In this document: one piece after another, positions 1 to 10,526 of the stretch
How the letters are laid out: each line of letters begins with the position of its first letter
How positions within the stretch are numbered: position 1 is the stretch's first letter
Source of the DNA: Flavobacterium sp. MC2016-06
GTDB lineage: Bacteria > Bacteroidota > Bacteroidia > Flavobacteriales > Flavobacteriaceae
Direction of reading: 5' to 3'
Assembly (NCBI RefSeq): GCF_009711165.2
Contig: NZ_WMID02000001.1
Coordinates: 62,001-126,000 of the forward strand
DNA: 64,000 nt
Translations under genes and position numbers: made by a program
The notes under the pieces: model-generated
The model's input: the letters and a program-made list of their open reading frames with translations, nothing else
Databases searched by the model: none
Told to the model about the DNA's origin: nothing

Positions 1-232
1 CTTTCAGGTATTTAATGAAAAAGGCTGTGTTATTTTTCTTAATTATATTTGGCATTATTAGTAATTAAATTATTAAATTTGATGATGATAATTAAAACTT
101 TTAAGAGTATTTCTAATTATCATTAACTAATGTTTGTTTTTAGTCATTGTGGTTTAATTAATAAATTTAAAGAAAAATACCATTAATAATTTTGCTCAAT
201 GAGCTTTTTACCCAAGAATTTTAAAACGACCT
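1..232. other. AT-rich non-coding leader region
   Basis: No gene is visible here. The sequence TAATTTTG at 187-194 fits the Bacteroidota -7 element TAnnTTTG about 40 bases before the first start codon and could be its promoter, but no convincing -33 TTG lies at the right distance. Confidence 0.4.
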
Positions 233-616
233 ATGATTTATAAAAATATATTGCAGATTGATGATGATTCAGACGACTGCGAATTGTTTCTGGAAGCAGT
301 TGAAGCAATTTCATCAGCAAAATATACGGCAATCTACAACTCTGTAGAAGCTCTTCAAAAATTAATACATCAGGAAATTGTGCCCGATGTAATCTTTCTG
401 GATTTAAATATGCCTATAATGTCTGGGCTTGAATTTTTAACAGAAATAAAGAAAGAAGAAAAACTAAAAGAAATTCCGGTTATTATTTTTTCTACTTCAC
501 AATTAGATGATATAATTCGAGAAGCCAAAGAACACGGAGCAGAGGATTTTATCTCAAAGCCAAATAATTTCAACGATTTAAAAAAGATTTTAAGTCGCTA
601 TCTTTTTTCTTCCTAA
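233..616 (+). CDS. Receiver-only response regulator (CheY/Rcp1-like)
   Basis: This is a stand-alone receiver domain of 127 residues with no output domain. The acidic pocket is D10-D12, the phosphoacceptor is D57 in FLDLNMP, the switch Ser/Thr is in IIFSTS, and the conserved Lys is in ISKP near residue 109. The type resembles the Rcp1-like receivers that accompany phytochrome-class kinases in Bacteroidota. It would act in the cytoplasm as a phosphoryl acceptor or diffusible partner. It precedes a CHASE3 kinase gene by about 150 bases and may serve that kinase together with the receiver encoded after it. The target is unknown. Confidence 0.9.
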   Translation: MIYKNILQIDDDSDDCELFLEAVEAISSAKYTAIYNSVEALQKLIHQEIVPDVIFLDLNMPIMSGLEFLTEIKKEEKLKEIPVIIFSTSQLDDIIREAKEHGAEDFISKPNNFNDLKKILSRYLFSS

Positions 617-764
617 AATGCTGTTTATTATAACAAGTTATAGTCACAGAAGGTTTAAGAATGTTTTTACGAACGTAAAAAATTCAGGAAAGATTTTATT
701 TTTTTTACTATTTTTAGTAAGTAATAGAGAACCATTTAGTTGTATGGAACTTTAATTTGAACGG

Positions 765-2207
765 ATGAAATTATCAACCCAAATTCTTCTGGCATTTACT
801 CTGGTAATTTTATTGTCTGTAGCAGACTCATACACCAATTATATGCTGTCGAAAAAAGTCAATCTCAATTCGCAGTTTCTTGCCAGATCAGAAGAAATCA
901 TTCGTAATTCAAATAAAACCCATAAAGCGATTATAGAAATGCAGAGCGCTTTTAGAGGTTATCTGCTAACAGAAGATCAGACCTTTTTAGATTCTTATTT
1001 TAGAGGACTTAAAAAAGTACCGCTTTTAATAAAAGAACAACAACGTAGAATAGGAGAGAAGAATGTGCAGCGTTCTATATTAGATTCTATAAAAATGCTT
1101 CATAACGGATGGCTGGAATATTCTCAGGAACTAATAAAATCCAGAAGTGAAGTTCCGGAATCGTATAAAAATCTTTTTGAAAATTCATTAAAGAGACATG
1201 TAGGGAAAAAGATCAACGATGATATTTCTAAGAAATTCTCCAGATTTGATAGAATCGAATATAAAATGCGAAAACATCATACCGATATGCTGTTAGTTTC
1301 TTTAAAATATACTCGCACTTTTTCGCTTATTTTTCTTAGTCTCACCATGATAGTTGGTATTCTAAGTACAATGTTTATTATGTATGTTACCAATAAGAGA
1401 ATTACCTCAATGGTGCGTCTTGCCGAAAATATCTCAAAAGGAAATTTTACAATAGTTGAAGATACGCGTAATGATGAACTTACAGCATTGGCAACTTCAC
1501 TAAATACAATGTCGGGGAAATTAGATAAGAATATCCATGAACTTAAAAATAGAAATGCTGAGCTTAATAAGTTTGCTTATGTAGTTTCGCACGATCTTAA
1601 AGCACCAATTAGAGGAATTCATAACGTTGTAAGCTGGATTGAAGAAGATCATAATAGCGAGTTATCTCCAGAGCTAAAAAGATACCTTAAAATTATTCCG
1701 CAAAAAACAAAACGTATGGAAGCACTTATAAACGGTTTATTAGATTATGCCAGATTAAATGTAAAAGCTTCTCCTGAATATATTAATACTAATGCATTGG
1801 TTAATGAAATTGCAGATTCTATTGTGCCAAGAAATTTTAAACTTGAAATTGGAAATTTACCCGATTTATTTACGGAGAGAATTAAACTAGAACAGGTTTT
1901 TACTAATTTGATTAGTAATGCAGTTAAATACACACCTCAAGCCGACGGACATATTAAGATAAGCTGTGAGACGTTTATGCATTTTCATGAATTTTCTATA
2001 AAAGATAACGGCATTGGTATCGCAGTAGAATATCATAAAAAAATATTTGAAATATTTCAGACACTTCGAGAAAAAAATGAGGAAGAAAGTACCGGAGTTG
2101 GTTTAGCAATTGTAAAGAAAATAATTGATGATCATGACGAATATATAGCCGTTAAATCGGAGTTAGGAAAAGGAACTGAATTTATGTTTACCTGGAGAAA
2201 TAATTAA
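765..2207 (+). CDS. Membrane sensor histidine kinase with CHASE3-like sensor and HAMP
   Basis: The 480-residue protein has an N-terminal transmembrane helix (about 5-25), an extracytoplasmic all-helical region resembling CHASE3 (the AFRGYLLTED stretch near residue 62 is typical), a second transmembrane helix (about 184-208), HAMP (about 210-262), a DHp helix with FAYVVSHDLKAP placing the phosphorylated His at 276, and a HATPase_c domain with DNGIGI and STGVGLAIVKK. The H-box is of the phytochrome-like class. The stop codon is 3 bases before the next receiver gene, so the two are probably co-transcribed as a kinase-regulator pair. The signal is unknown. Confidence 0.9.
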   Translation: MKLSTQILLAFTLVILLSVADSYTNYMLSKKVNLNSQFLARSEEIIRNSNKTHKAIIEMQSAFRGYLLTEDQTFLDSYFRGLKKVPLLIKEQQRRIGEKNVQRSILDSIKMLHNGWLEYSQELIKSRSEVPESYKNLFENSLKRHVGKKINDDISKKFSRFDRIEYKMRKHHTDMLLVSLKYTRTFSLIFLSLTMIVGILSTMFIMYVTNKRITSMVRLAENISKGNFTIVEDTRNDELTALATSLNTMSGKLDKNIHELKNRNAELNKFAYVVSHDLKAPIRGIHNVVSWIEEDHNSELSPELKRYLKIIPQKTKRMEALINGLLDYARLNVKASPEYINTNALVNEIADSIVPRNFKLEIGNLPDLFTERIKLEQVFTNLISNAVKYTPQADGHIKISCETFMHFHEFSIKDNGIGIAVEYHKKIFEIFQTLREKNEEESTGVGLAIVKKIIDDHDEYIAVKSELGKGTEFMFTWRNN

Positions 2208-2210
2208 ACG

Positions 2211-2639
2211 ATGAAAAAGCCAACAATTTTATTGATAGAAGATGATGAACTCGATATTATAAGTGTTGAGCGCTCTTTAAAGAAATTAGAAAGTGAATAT
2301 GAACTTCATACCGCTTATAACGGAATTGAAGCCTTAAGCCTTATAAGAGATTCAAATGTGGGATTGGTTCCAGATGTAATTCTGCTGGATATTAATATGC
2401 CGAGAATGAATGGAATTGAATTTTTGAGAGAGATTAGAGAAGATAAAAATCTAAAAGATTTAAAAGTTTTTATCATGACAACTTCATCAGAAGAAAGCGA
2501 TCGCTCTGAAGCAGAAAAGTTAGGAATATCAGGATATATTATAAAACCATTGAATTATACCGACAATACAAAACGGTCAGACTCAATGGATGCCTTTGTA
2601 CAATTTCATTTAAGGAAAATATTACTTGATGAAATGTAA
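2211..2639 (+). CDS. Receiver-only response regulator (Rcp1-like), partner of upstream kinase
   Basis: This is a single receiver domain of 142 residues with acidic residues E10-D12, phosphoacceptor D60 in LLDINMP, MTTSS as the switch region and IKPLN carrying the conserved Lys. The insertion and C-terminal helix after IKPLNYTDNT are typical of Rcp1-type regulators. It starts 3 bases after the CHASE3 kinase gene, implying translational coupling and a cognate pair. With no DNA-binding domain, the output must be phosphotransfer or protein interaction. Confidence 0.9.
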   Translation: MKKPTILLIEDDELDIISVERSLKKLESEYELHTAYNGIEALSLIRDSNVGLVPDVILLDINMPRMNGIEFLREIREDKNLKDLKVFIMTTSSEESDRSEAEKLGISGYIIKPLNYTDNTKRSDSMDAFVQFHLRKILLDEM

Positions 2640-2643
2640 ATAG

Positions 2644-2755
2644 CAATATCAATGACAATGGCAATATCAAAAATCAATTTTAAAAATTAAAATTTGACAT
2701 TGAGTTTGTAATTGACATTGATATTGAATTTTGCCATTTGCCATTGAATTTTTGA
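2644..2755. repeat. Intergenic inverted repeat
   Basis: CAATATCAATGACAAT at 2644-2659 is answered by its near-perfect reverse complement at 2711-2726 (15 of 16 match), with further CAATGGCAA-type words on both sides. The segment fills most of the 149-base gap before the poly-HAMP kinase. It could be a mobile palindromic intergenic element or a transcript hairpin between the two genes. No open reading frame is present. Confidence 0.5.
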
Positions 2756-2788
2756 AAAATATTAAATCATTCTATAAGAATTGAGGAC

Positions 2789-5700
2789 ATGAAAAAAATA
2801 AAAGAAATTAAAGCTGAAATTCTACAAGAAGCTATCCTTGTGCTTCCAGTTGTTTCAGGAGAGAAACCTTCAAAAGCTAAAACAAAGGAAAAAGATTCTG
2901 AAGGTTCTGTTTTGACAGATGCAGAGTTCTTAAAGATTTTACTAAAGGTAAAAAATGGTGATTTTACACAGCGTTTTCCAACGGACCAGAATGGGACTAA
3001 AAGATCTATTTGTGATACTTTAAATGAAATTATTGATCTTAATGAGCGTACGGTTTTTGAATTCCAAAAAGTAGGTAAAAGTATTGGTAAACAAGGAAAA
3101 TTGACCAATAGGGTTGTAGTAGATGGCGCAAGAGGTTCTTGGAGTTCCTGTGTAGATTCTGTAAATACACTTATTTCAGATCTTGTGCATCCAACAATTG
3201 AGATTGCACACGTAATTACATCGGTAGCAAAAGGAAACTTATCTCAGGAAATGCCGCTTTCTATAGAAGGAAACCCGCTTCAGGGAGAATTTTTAAGAAT
3301 TGCCAAAGAGGTAAACGGAATGGTAAAACAGCTGAATCTTTTCTCTATGGAGGTTACGCGTGTGGCACGTGAGGTAGGTACAGAAGGAAAATTGGGAGGT
3401 CAGGCAAAAGTAAGAGGTGTTGGTGGTGTATGGAAAGATTTGACCGACTCTGTAAATAAAATGGCGTCTAACTTAACAGGTCAGGTACGTAATATTGCCG
3501 ATGTAACAACGGCGGTAGCGAAAGGAGATTTATCGAAGAAAATTACCGTTGACGTAAAAGGAGAAATATTAGAACTTAAAAATACCATTAATACGATGGT
3601 GGATCAGCTGAACTCGTTTTCATCTGAGGTAACTCGTGTGGCGCGTGAGGTTGGTACAGAAGGAAAACTAGGAGGACAAGCGCAGGTAAAAGGTGTTGGC
3701 GGAACATGGAAAGATTTGACCGATTCGGTAAACCAAATGGCATCGAATCTTACAGGTCAAGTACGTAATATTGCCGATGTAACAACTGCGGTAGCAAAAG
3801 GAGATCTTTCTAAAAAAATTACCGTTGACGTAAAAGGAGAAATCTTAGAACTAAAAGATACAATCAATACGATGGTGGATCAGCTGAATTCATTTTCATC
3901 TGAGGTTACTCGTGTTGCTGTGGAAGTAGGATCGGAAGGGAAATTGGGAGGTCAGGCAAGAGTGCGTGGTGTTGGTGGTGTATGGAAAGATTTGACCGAT
4001 TCTGTAAACCAAATGGCATCTAACTTAACGGGTCAGGTGCGTAATATTGCCGAGGTAACAACAGCGGTAGCAAAAGGAGATTTATCCAAAAAAATTACAG
4101 TAAACGTAGCAGGAGAAATCCTCGAGCTTAAAAATACAATTAATACCATGGTAGATCAGCTGAACTCCTTTGGTGCCGAGGTTACTCGTGTGGCACGTGA
4201 GGTAGGTTCAGAAGGAAAACTTGGAGGTCAGGCAAAAGTAAAAGGTGTTGGTGGAACTTGGAAAGATTTAACCGATTCCGTGAATCAAATGGCATCGAAT
4301 CTTACAGGTCAGGTACGTAATATTGCCGAGGTAACAACGGCGGTAGCAAATGGTGACCTTTCTAAAAAAATTACAGCTGTTGCCGAAGGAGAAATCTTAG
4401 AGCTTAAAAAAACCATTAATACAATGGTAGATCAGCTAAACTCCTTTTCATCAGAGGTTACGCGTGTAGCACTTGAAGTAGGAACAGAAGGAAAACTAGG
4501 AGGTCAGGCAAAAGTAAAAGGTGTTGGTGGAACGTGGAAAGATTTGACAGACTCAGTAAATCAGATGGCGTCTAACTTAACAGGTCAGGTGCGTAACATT
4601 GCTGAGGTAACCACTGCGGTAGCAAAAGGAGATTTATCACGTCAGATTACCGTAGATACAAAAGGAGAGATTCTAGAGCTTAAAAACACTATTAATACCA
4701 TGGTGGGACAGTTAAACTCTTTTGCTTCTGAGGTAACGCGTGTGGCACGTGAGGTAGGAACCGAAGGAAAACTAGGAGGACAAGCGCAGGTAGAAGGTGT
4801 TGGTGGAACTTGGAAAGATTTAACGGACTCTGTAAACCAGATGGCTTCTAACTTAACAGGTCAGGTACGTAATATTGCAGAGGTAACTACAGCCGTTGCA
4901 AAAGGCGATTTATCATTACAAATTACCGTAGATACAAAAGGAGAAATCTTAGAGCTTAAAAATACCATTAATACAATGGTGGATCAGCTTCGAAGTTTTG
5001 CTTCGGAGGTAACAAGGGTTTCCAGAGAGGTAGGAACCGAAGGAAAATTGGGAGGACAAGCCAACGTACCGGGAGTTGCTGGAACATGGAAAGATTTAAC
5101 CGATTCGGTGAATCAAATGGCAGGAAATTTAACGGCACAAGTGCGTAATATTGCCGATGTAGCGATTGCTGTTGCCAACGGTGATATGTCGCGTAAAATT
5201 ACTGTAGATGTTCGTGGTGAGATCCTTCAATTAAAGGAAACCTTAAATACGATGGTGGATCAGTTGAGGGAGTTTGCATCTGAGGTAACTCGTGTGGCTC
5301 GTGAGGTTGGAACAGAAGGAAAACTAGGCGGACAAGCAAACGTTCCCGGAGTTGCCGGAACATGGAAAGATTTGACCGATTCGGTGAATCAAATGGCGGG
5401 TAACTTGACGACTCAGGTACGTAATATTGCCGAGGTTACGATTGCCGTGGCAAATGGAGATATGTCTAAAAAAATTACTGCCGACGTTCGTGGAGAAATT
5501 CTTCAATTGAAAGAAACTGTAAACACAATGGTGGATCAGCTTCGTGCCTTTGCATCAGAGGTAACTCGTGTGGCACGTGAGGTGGGTACCGACGGAAAAC
5601 TGGGCGGACAAGCCTTTGTACCCGGAGTTGCTGGAACGTGGAAAGATTTAACGGATTCGGTGAATCAAATGGCATCTAATCTTACGGATCAGGTGCGTAA

Positions 5701-8700
5701 TATTGCCGAGGTAACAAAAGCCGTGGCAAATGGTGACCTTTCTAAACCGATTACAGTTGACGTAAAAGGAGAAATTTTGGATCTGAAAAACACTTTTAAT
5801 ACCATGGTGGAACAGCTAAACTCATTTGCATCTGAGGTAACTCGTGTGGCGCGTGAGGTTGGTACAGAAGGAAAACTAGGAGGTCAGTCTGAAGTAAAAG
5901 GTGTTGCGGGAACTTGGAAAGATTTAACAGATTCGGTTAATTTAATGGCTTCCAATTTAACGTCTCAGGTGCGTGGAATTGCAAAAGTGGTAACTTCTGT
6001 AGCCAAAGGAAATCTAAAACAAAAATTATCAATTGATGCCAAAGGTGAAGTAGCACAATTAACCGATACAATCAACGAAATGATTGATACGCTTGCAACA
6101 TTCTCCGATCAGGTAACTACTGTGGCGCGTGAGGTTGGAGCAGAAGGAAAACTAGGAGGTCAGGCTAATGTACCTGGCGCATCTGGAACTTGGAAAAACT
6201 TAACCGAAAACGTAAACCAGCTTGCAGAGAACTTAACGACTCAGGTACGTGCGATTTCAGAAGTAGCTTCTGCGGTAACACAAGGAGATTTAACGCGAAC
6301 AATTGGTGTTGAAGCAAAAGGTGAAGTAGAGGCCTTAAAGGATACTATTAACCAAATGATTTCTAACCTTAAAGCAACGACTTTACGAAATCAAGAACAA
6401 GACTGGCTGAAGTCGAATTTGGCTAAGTTTACACAAATGCTTCAAGGGCAGAAAGAGCTGAATTCGGTTACTAAAAAAATCTTGTCTGAGCTTGCTTCGG
6501 TTGTTACGGCGCAGCACGGATTGTTTTTTATTCTGCAGGAAGATGAAGAATTTATGGATTCTAAATTAAATCTGATTGCCTCTTACGCTTACATCAAAAG
6601 AAAAAATTCGCCTACGCAGTATGCAATGGGAGAAGGTTTGATTGGACAAGTTGCAGTTGAGAAAGAAAGAATTATTTTGAGTAATGTTCCTAAAGATTAT
6701 ATCAGAATCAATTCGGGACTTGGAGACGCCAAACCGCAGGACGTTATTATTCTTCCGGTACTTTTTGAAGGAAGATTGAAAGCTGTTATCGAATTGGCTT
6801 CTTTAGATACTTTTAGCCAGACGCATTTAGATTTCCTTGAAGGATTAACAGAAAGTATTGGTATTGTATTGAATACGATTGAATCGAACTCAAGAACCGA
6901 AGAACTTTTGGTACAATCACAATCTTTGGCAGGAGAGCTAAAAAGCCAGCAGGAAGTATTGAAAAACACCAACGAAGAGCTGGAAGAAAAAGCCATCTTA
7001 TTGGCCAATCAAAAAGAAGAAGTTGAGCTTAAAAACCAAGAGGTTGAGGTTGCTAGAAAAGCATTAGAAGAAAAAGCAGATCAGCTGACTTTAACATCAA
7101 AATACAAATCGGAATTCTTGGCAAACATGTCGCATGAGCTAAGAACACCGCTGAATAGTCTGCAGATTTTGGCGAATGAATTAATTGCGAATAGAGATGG
7201 AAACCTTTCTGAAAAACAAATTCAATTTGCCAAAACGATAAATTCTTGCGGTGATGACCTTATTCAGCTGATTAATGATATTTTGGATTTATCTAAAATT
7301 GAATCAGGCTATATTTCTGTAGATTACAATCCGATTAGTTTTGAGGAAATCAGCCGATTTGTAGAGTCAACGTTTAATCCAATTTCAGAAGCCAAACATT
7401 TACGCTTTAAAATTAGTATGGATGACGCACTTCCTGAATTAATGGAAACGGATTCGCAGCGATTAAATCAGATTTTGAAAAACCTTTTATCGAACTCGTT
7501 TAAATTTACCGAAAAAGGAGAAGTACAGCTTAAAATATACAAAGCCAATAACAATTGGAAAATGGCAAACGCAAGTCTTGATAATGCGGAAGCTGTGGTT
7601 GCTTTTGAAATTTCTGATACAGGAATTGGAATTTCTAAAGAAAAACAAAATATCATTTTTGAAGCTTTCCAGCAGGCCGAAGGTTCTACAAGCCGTAAAT
7701 ATGGCGGAACTGGTTTAGGATTGTCGATCAGCCGCGGACTTTCAGATTTATTAGGAGGAAGTATCGAACTCGAAAGTGAAGCCAATATTGGAAGTAAATT
7801 TACCTTATTCCTTCCTTTAAAATACGTATACATTGCAGAAATAGAAGAAATTAATGTAAACGAGGAAAATGAGTTAAAAGGACGTATAAAATCACTGCCT
7901 TCAGAAAAATTTCACAGATCAGATATTGATTTGTTTTTTGTTGATGAGGTTGGCGACGACAGAACTGATATTAAGCCTGATGATAAAGTATTATTAATTG
8001 CCGAAGATAACTTGACATTTGCCAAAATTATGCTCGAGCAGGCGCATATTAACGGAATTAAAGCTATTGTGACAACAAAAGGAAATGATGTAATTGATTT
8101 TATAAATCAGTTTAATCCGCATGCGATAACAATGGATTTGAATATGCCGGATACCAGCGGATGGAAAATTTTGGATAGATTGAAAACAGATTTTAACCTG
8201 CGTCATATTCCGGTTTATATTATTTCTGGTGAAGATGAAAGAAATAAAGGGCTTAAACGCGGTGCAAGAAACTTCTTTTTGAAACCGGTAAAAAATGATT
8301 CATTGGCTTATCTTTTTAATGACATTCATGATTTTAAAAATAAAAAGTCAAAAAATCTTTTAATTGTAGATGATAATCAAATGGATCTCGATAGAATATT
8401 AAACGCTATTGATGGTGATGATATTAAAGTCTTTACTGCCAAAACGGCTAATGAAGCAGTAACGCTTATTAGAGAGCATTCTTTTGATTGTATTATTTTA
8501 GATTTAATGCTCCCAGACGCAGACGGACTCGATTTAATTACTGATTTAGAGAATAATATTGCTGGACAGGAAACGGCTATTATTGTACATTCGGCTGGAG
8601 ATGTTACTAAACAGCAAAAGGCAAAACTAAACAGATTTGCACACAGCATTATTACAAAAAACATCAATTCTATGGAGGAATTGATCGATCAGACTGCTTT

Positions 8701-9151
8701 GTTTATGCATCGTGTTCACAAAGAATTACCTGAATCTATGCGAGAAACGATAGAATCTTTTTATCTAAAAGAAGATGTTCTGCCGGGTAAAAAAGTATTG
8801 CTGGTTGATGATGATGTTCGAAATCTTTTTGCTTTGACAACGGCTCTAGAACGATACGGATTAGACGTAATCAGTGCAGAGAGCGGTCAGGAAGCGATTG
8901 ATCTTTTAAATGAAGATAAAGCTATCGATATTGTTTTAATGGATATTATGATGCCGGAAATGGATGGCTATGAGACCATGAAACGTATTAGAAAAGATGC
9001 TAAACACAAAGATTTGACTATTATAGCGGTAACAGCAAAAGCAATGAAAGGCGATAGACAGCGATGCATAGAATCGGGTGCCTCAGATTATATGACAAAG
9101 CCTGTTAACGTTGAACAATTGTCGTCGCTGATGCGCGTATGGCTTAAGTAA
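2789..9151 (+). CDS. Giant soluble poly-HAMP hybrid histidine kinase with GAF and three receivers
   Basis: The 2120-residue protein has no transmembrane segment or signal peptide. From about residue 70 to 1195 it consists of tandem units of about 92 residues, each a pair of HAMP modules with landmarks such as [31 protein letters not shown] and [12 protein letters not shown] count eleven canonical units and one divergent first unit. Next come a GAF domain (about 1225-1370), a coiled coil, a DHp helix with SHELRTPLN (phospho-His H1449), HATPase_c with [12 protein letters not shown], and three receivers with phosphoacceptors D1783, D1905 and D2052. The architecture parallels fungal group III (Nik1/Os-1) kinases, which sense osmotic or cell-wall stress through poly-HAMP. 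The REC-kinase gene 24 bases downstream is probably in the same operon. The stimulus is unknown. Confidence 0.93.
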   Translation: MKKIKEIKAEILQEAILVLPVVSGEKPSKAKTKEKDSEGSVLTDAEFLKILLKVKNGDFTQRFPTDQNGTKRSICDTLNEIIDLNERTVFEFQKVGKSIGKQGKLTNRVVVDGARGSWSSCVDSVNTLISDLVHPTIEIAHVITSVAKGNLSQEMPLSIEGNPLQGEFLRIAKEVNGMVKQLNLFSMEVTRVAREVGTEGKLGGQAKVRGVGGVWKDLTDSVNKMASNLTGQVRNIADVTTAVAKGDLSKKITVDVKGEILELKNTINTMVDQLNSFSSEVTRVAREVGTEGKLGGQAQVKGVGGTWKDLTDSVNQMASNLTGQVRNIADVTTAVAKGDLSKKITVDVKGEILELKDTINTMVDQLNSFSSEVTRVAVEVGSEGKLGGQARVRGVGGVWKDLTDSVNQMASNLTGQVRNIAEVTTAVAKGDLSKKITVNVAGEILELKNTINTMVDQLNSFGAEVTRVAREVGSEGKLGGQAKVKGVGGTWKDLTDSVNQMASNLTGQVRNIAEVTTAVANGDLSKKITAVAEGEILELKKTINTMVDQLNSFSSEVTRVALEVGTEGKLGGQAKVKGVGGTWKDLTDSVNQMASNLTGQVRNIAEVTTAVAKGDLSRQITVDTKGEILELKNTINTMVGQLNSFASEVTRVAREVGTEGKLGGQAQVEGVGGTWKDLTDSVNQMASNLTGQVRNIAEVTTAVAKGDLSLQITVDTKGEILELKNTINTMVDQLRSFASEVTRVSREVGTEGKLGGQANVPGVAGTWKDLTDSVNQMAGNLTAQVRNIADVAIAVANGDMSRKITVDVRGEILQLKETLNTMVDQLREFASEVTRVAREVGTEGKLGGQANVPGVAGTWKDLTDSVNQMAGNLTTQVRNIAEVTIAVANGDMSKKITADVRGEILQLKETVNTMVDQLRAFASEVTRVAREVGTDGKLGGQAFVPGVAGTWKDLTDSVNQMASNLTDQVRNIAEVTKAVANGDLSKPITVDVKGEILDLKNTFNTMVEQLNSFASEVTRVAREVGTEGKLGGQSEVKGVAGTWKDLTDSVNLMASNLTSQVRGIAKVVTSVAKGNLKQKLSIDAKGEVAQLTDTINEMIDTLATFSDQVTTVAREVGAEGKLGGQANVPGASGTWKNLTENVNQLAENLTTQVRAISEVASAVTQGDLTRTIGVEAKGEVEALKDTINQMISNLKATTLRNQEQDWLKSNLAKFTQMLQGQKELNSVTKKILSELASVVTAQHGLFFILQEDEEFMDSKLNLIASYAYIKRKNSPTQYAMGEGLIGQVAVEKERIILSNVPKDYIRINSGLGDAKPQDVIILPVLFEGRLKAVIELASLDTFSQTHLDFLEGLTESIGIVLNTIESNSRTEELLVQSQSLAGELKSQQEVLKNTNEELEEKAILLANQKEEVELKNQEVEVARKALEEKADQLTLTSKYKSEFLANMSHELRTPLNSLQILANELIANRDGNLSEKQIQFAKTINSCGDDLIQLINDILDLSKIESGYISVDYNPISFEEISRFVESTFNPISEAKHLRFKISMDDALPELMETDSQRLNQILKNLLSNSFKFTEKGEVQLKIYKANNNWKMANASLDNAEAVVAFEISDTGIGISKEKQNIIFEAFQQAEGSTSRKYGGTGLGLSISRGLSDLLGGSIELESEANIGSKFTLFLPLKYVYIAEIEEINVNEENELKGRIKSLPSEKFHRSDIDLFFVDEVGDDRTDIKPDDKVLLIAEDNLTFAKIMLEQAHINGIKAIVTTKGNDVIDFINQFNPHAITMDLNMPDTSGWKILDRLKTDFNLRHIPVYIISGEDERNKGLKRGARNFFLKPVKNDSLAYLFNDIHDFKNKKSKNLLIVDDNQMDLDRILNAIDGDDIKVFTAKTANEAVTLIREHSFDCIILDLMLPDADGLDLITDLENNIAGQETAIIVHSAGDVTKQQKAKLNRFAHSIITKNINSMEELIDQTALFMHRVHKELPESMRETIESFYLKEDVLPGKKVLLVDDDVRNLFALTTALERYGLDVISAESGQEAIDLLNEDKAIDIVLMDIMMPEMDGYETMKRIRKDAKHKDLTIIAVTAKAMKGDRQRCIESGASDYMTKPVNVEQLSSLMRVWLK
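3351..6380 (+). repeat. 276-bp in-frame tandem repeats encoding HAMP pairs
   Basis: The DNA inside the poly-HAMP kinase repeats with a 276-base period: the words encoding [10 protein letters not shown] recur at 3351, 3627 and onward. Neighbouring copies are very similar at nucleotide level, while the last copies diverge. Such an array is prone to copy-number change by recombination and to assembly collapse. Confidence 0.85.
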
Positions 9152-9175
9152 TAATTTTTTATTCAATTTTAAATA

Positions 9176-10396
9176 ATGGACAACGCAATTAAAATCTTAT
9201 TAGTAGATGATAAAAAAGAAAACCTACTTTCTTTGCAAGTCATTCTGGCTGATCGCGGTTATCAATTTGTTGAAGCAACATCTGGGAAAGATGCTTTGCG
9301 GATTCTTCTGAAAAACCAAGATTTTGCTATTATACTTATGGATGTTCAGATGCCATTGATGGATGGTTTTGAAACTGCCGAATTGATCCGACAGAGCGAC
9401 AAATTAAAAAATGTTCCTATTATTTTTTTAACGGCCAATATGAATACCAACGAATATATATTCAAAGGTTATCAGTCGGGCGCGGTTGATTATATGATTA
9501 AACCTTTGTCGCCTGAAATATTGCAAGCTAAGGTCACGATTTTTACAGAATTGTTTAGAAAAAGCCAAGAATTAAAAAAAAGAGAAGAGGAAGCCAGAGC
9601 AATGAATGAAATAATCTTGAAAACCAATGCAGAATTGGCACTTCAGAATACGGCAATTGCAAAACATGCCGAAGAGCTTAGAAAGAAAAATATGGAGCTG
9701 GATGCTTTTACCTATATTTCGAGTCATGATCTTCAGGAGCCATTACGAAAAATCCAGACTTTTACCAATATTATACTTTCTAACGAATATCCGAATTTAT
9801 CAGAAAATGGGAAGATAAAGTTTGATAGGATTCTGTATGCAACCAATAGAATGCGAGAGCTTATCAATAGTCTGCTTACTTTTTCTAGAGCAACTCTGGT
9901 AGACAGAAAATTTGAATCGGTAGATCTGAGTACTATAATCAAAGATGTAAAAGAAGCACTGCATGAAAATTTATTAGAAAAGAAAGCAGTTATTGTAACA
10001 GATTTTCATGATAAGGCTACTATTATTCCTTTTCAGTTTATTCAATTAATGGAAAACCTAATTCATAATGCAATAAAATTTTCCCAAAAAGAGTTGCCCT
10101 TACAAATCACCATAAAAAGCCGTTTGGTACATGGTTTTGATTTGCAGATTGAAAAATTAGCTGCAGATGTCAATTATTGCCATATTACTTTTGGAGATAA
10201 CGGAATTGGATTTGAACCACAGCACAACGAAAAAATATTTGGTGTTTTCCAGAGATTACACGGAAAAGATTTGTATGAAGGAACTGGTATTGGACTGGCA
10301 ATTGTCAAGAAAATAGTTGATAATCATAATGGTTATATAGATGCAGTGGGTGAACCTATGAAAGGTGTTACATTTAATATTTATATTCCATATTAA
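9176..10396 (+). CDS. Receiver-histidine kinase fusion
   Basis: The 406-residue cytoplasmic protein starts with a receiver domain (acidic D11-D12, phosphoacceptor D56 in LMDVQMP, IKPLS with the conserved Lys). A charged coiled coil (about 130-175) follows, then a DHp helix with YISSHDLQEPL (phospho-His H184) and HATPase_c with DNGIGF and TGIGLAIVKK. The N-terminal receiver suggests that its kinase activity is controlled by an upstream kinase, and the poly-HAMP hybrid kinase encoded 24 bases before it is the obvious candidate. There is no transmembrane segment and no output domain. Confidence 0.9.
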   Translation: MDNAIKILLVDDKKENLLSLQVILADRGYQFVEATSGKDALRILLKNQDFAIILMDVQMPLMDGFETAELIRQSDKLKNVPIIFLTANMNTNEYIFKGYQSGAVDYMIKPLSPEILQAKVTIFTELFRKSQELKKREEEARAMNEIILKTNAELALQNTAIAKHAEELRKKNMELDAFTYISSHDLQEPLRKIQTFTNIILSNEYPNLSENGKIKFDRILYATNRMRELINSLLTFSRATLVDRKFESVDLSTIIKDVKEALHENLLEKKAVIVTDFHDKATIIPFQFIQLMENLIHNAIKFSQKELPLQITIKSRLVHGFDLQIEKLAADVNYCHITFGDNGIGFEPQHNEKIFGVFQRLHGKDLYEGTGIGLAIVKKIVDNHNGYIDAVGEPMKGVTFNIYIPY

Positions 10397-10406
10397 TACT
10401 ATAACT

Positions 10407-10445
10407 AAAAACTTTTATTAGTTTTTGTCTGCAGATCCAGTCTGC
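10407..10445. terminator. Possible bidirectional terminator between convergent operons
   Basis: AAAAACT/AGTTTTT can pair around a 6-base loop at 10407-10426, and GCAGA/TCTGC pairs at 10431-10445. Both lie in the 130-base gap between the convergent kinase and glycosyltransferase genes. The stems are short, so this is a weak call. Confidence 0.35.
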
Positions 10446-10526
10446 GGTATTAATTTTTAGGGTATAAGAAATAAGCAAGAAAGAAGTTGATCTTGCAATT
10501 TTGAAAACTACTTTACAGTTTAGAAA

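Noticed and set aside
3351-6380. Methyl-accepting chemotaxis protein
   Set aside because: The HAMP units lead into GAF, DHp and ATPase domains, and no MCP signalling hairpin is present.
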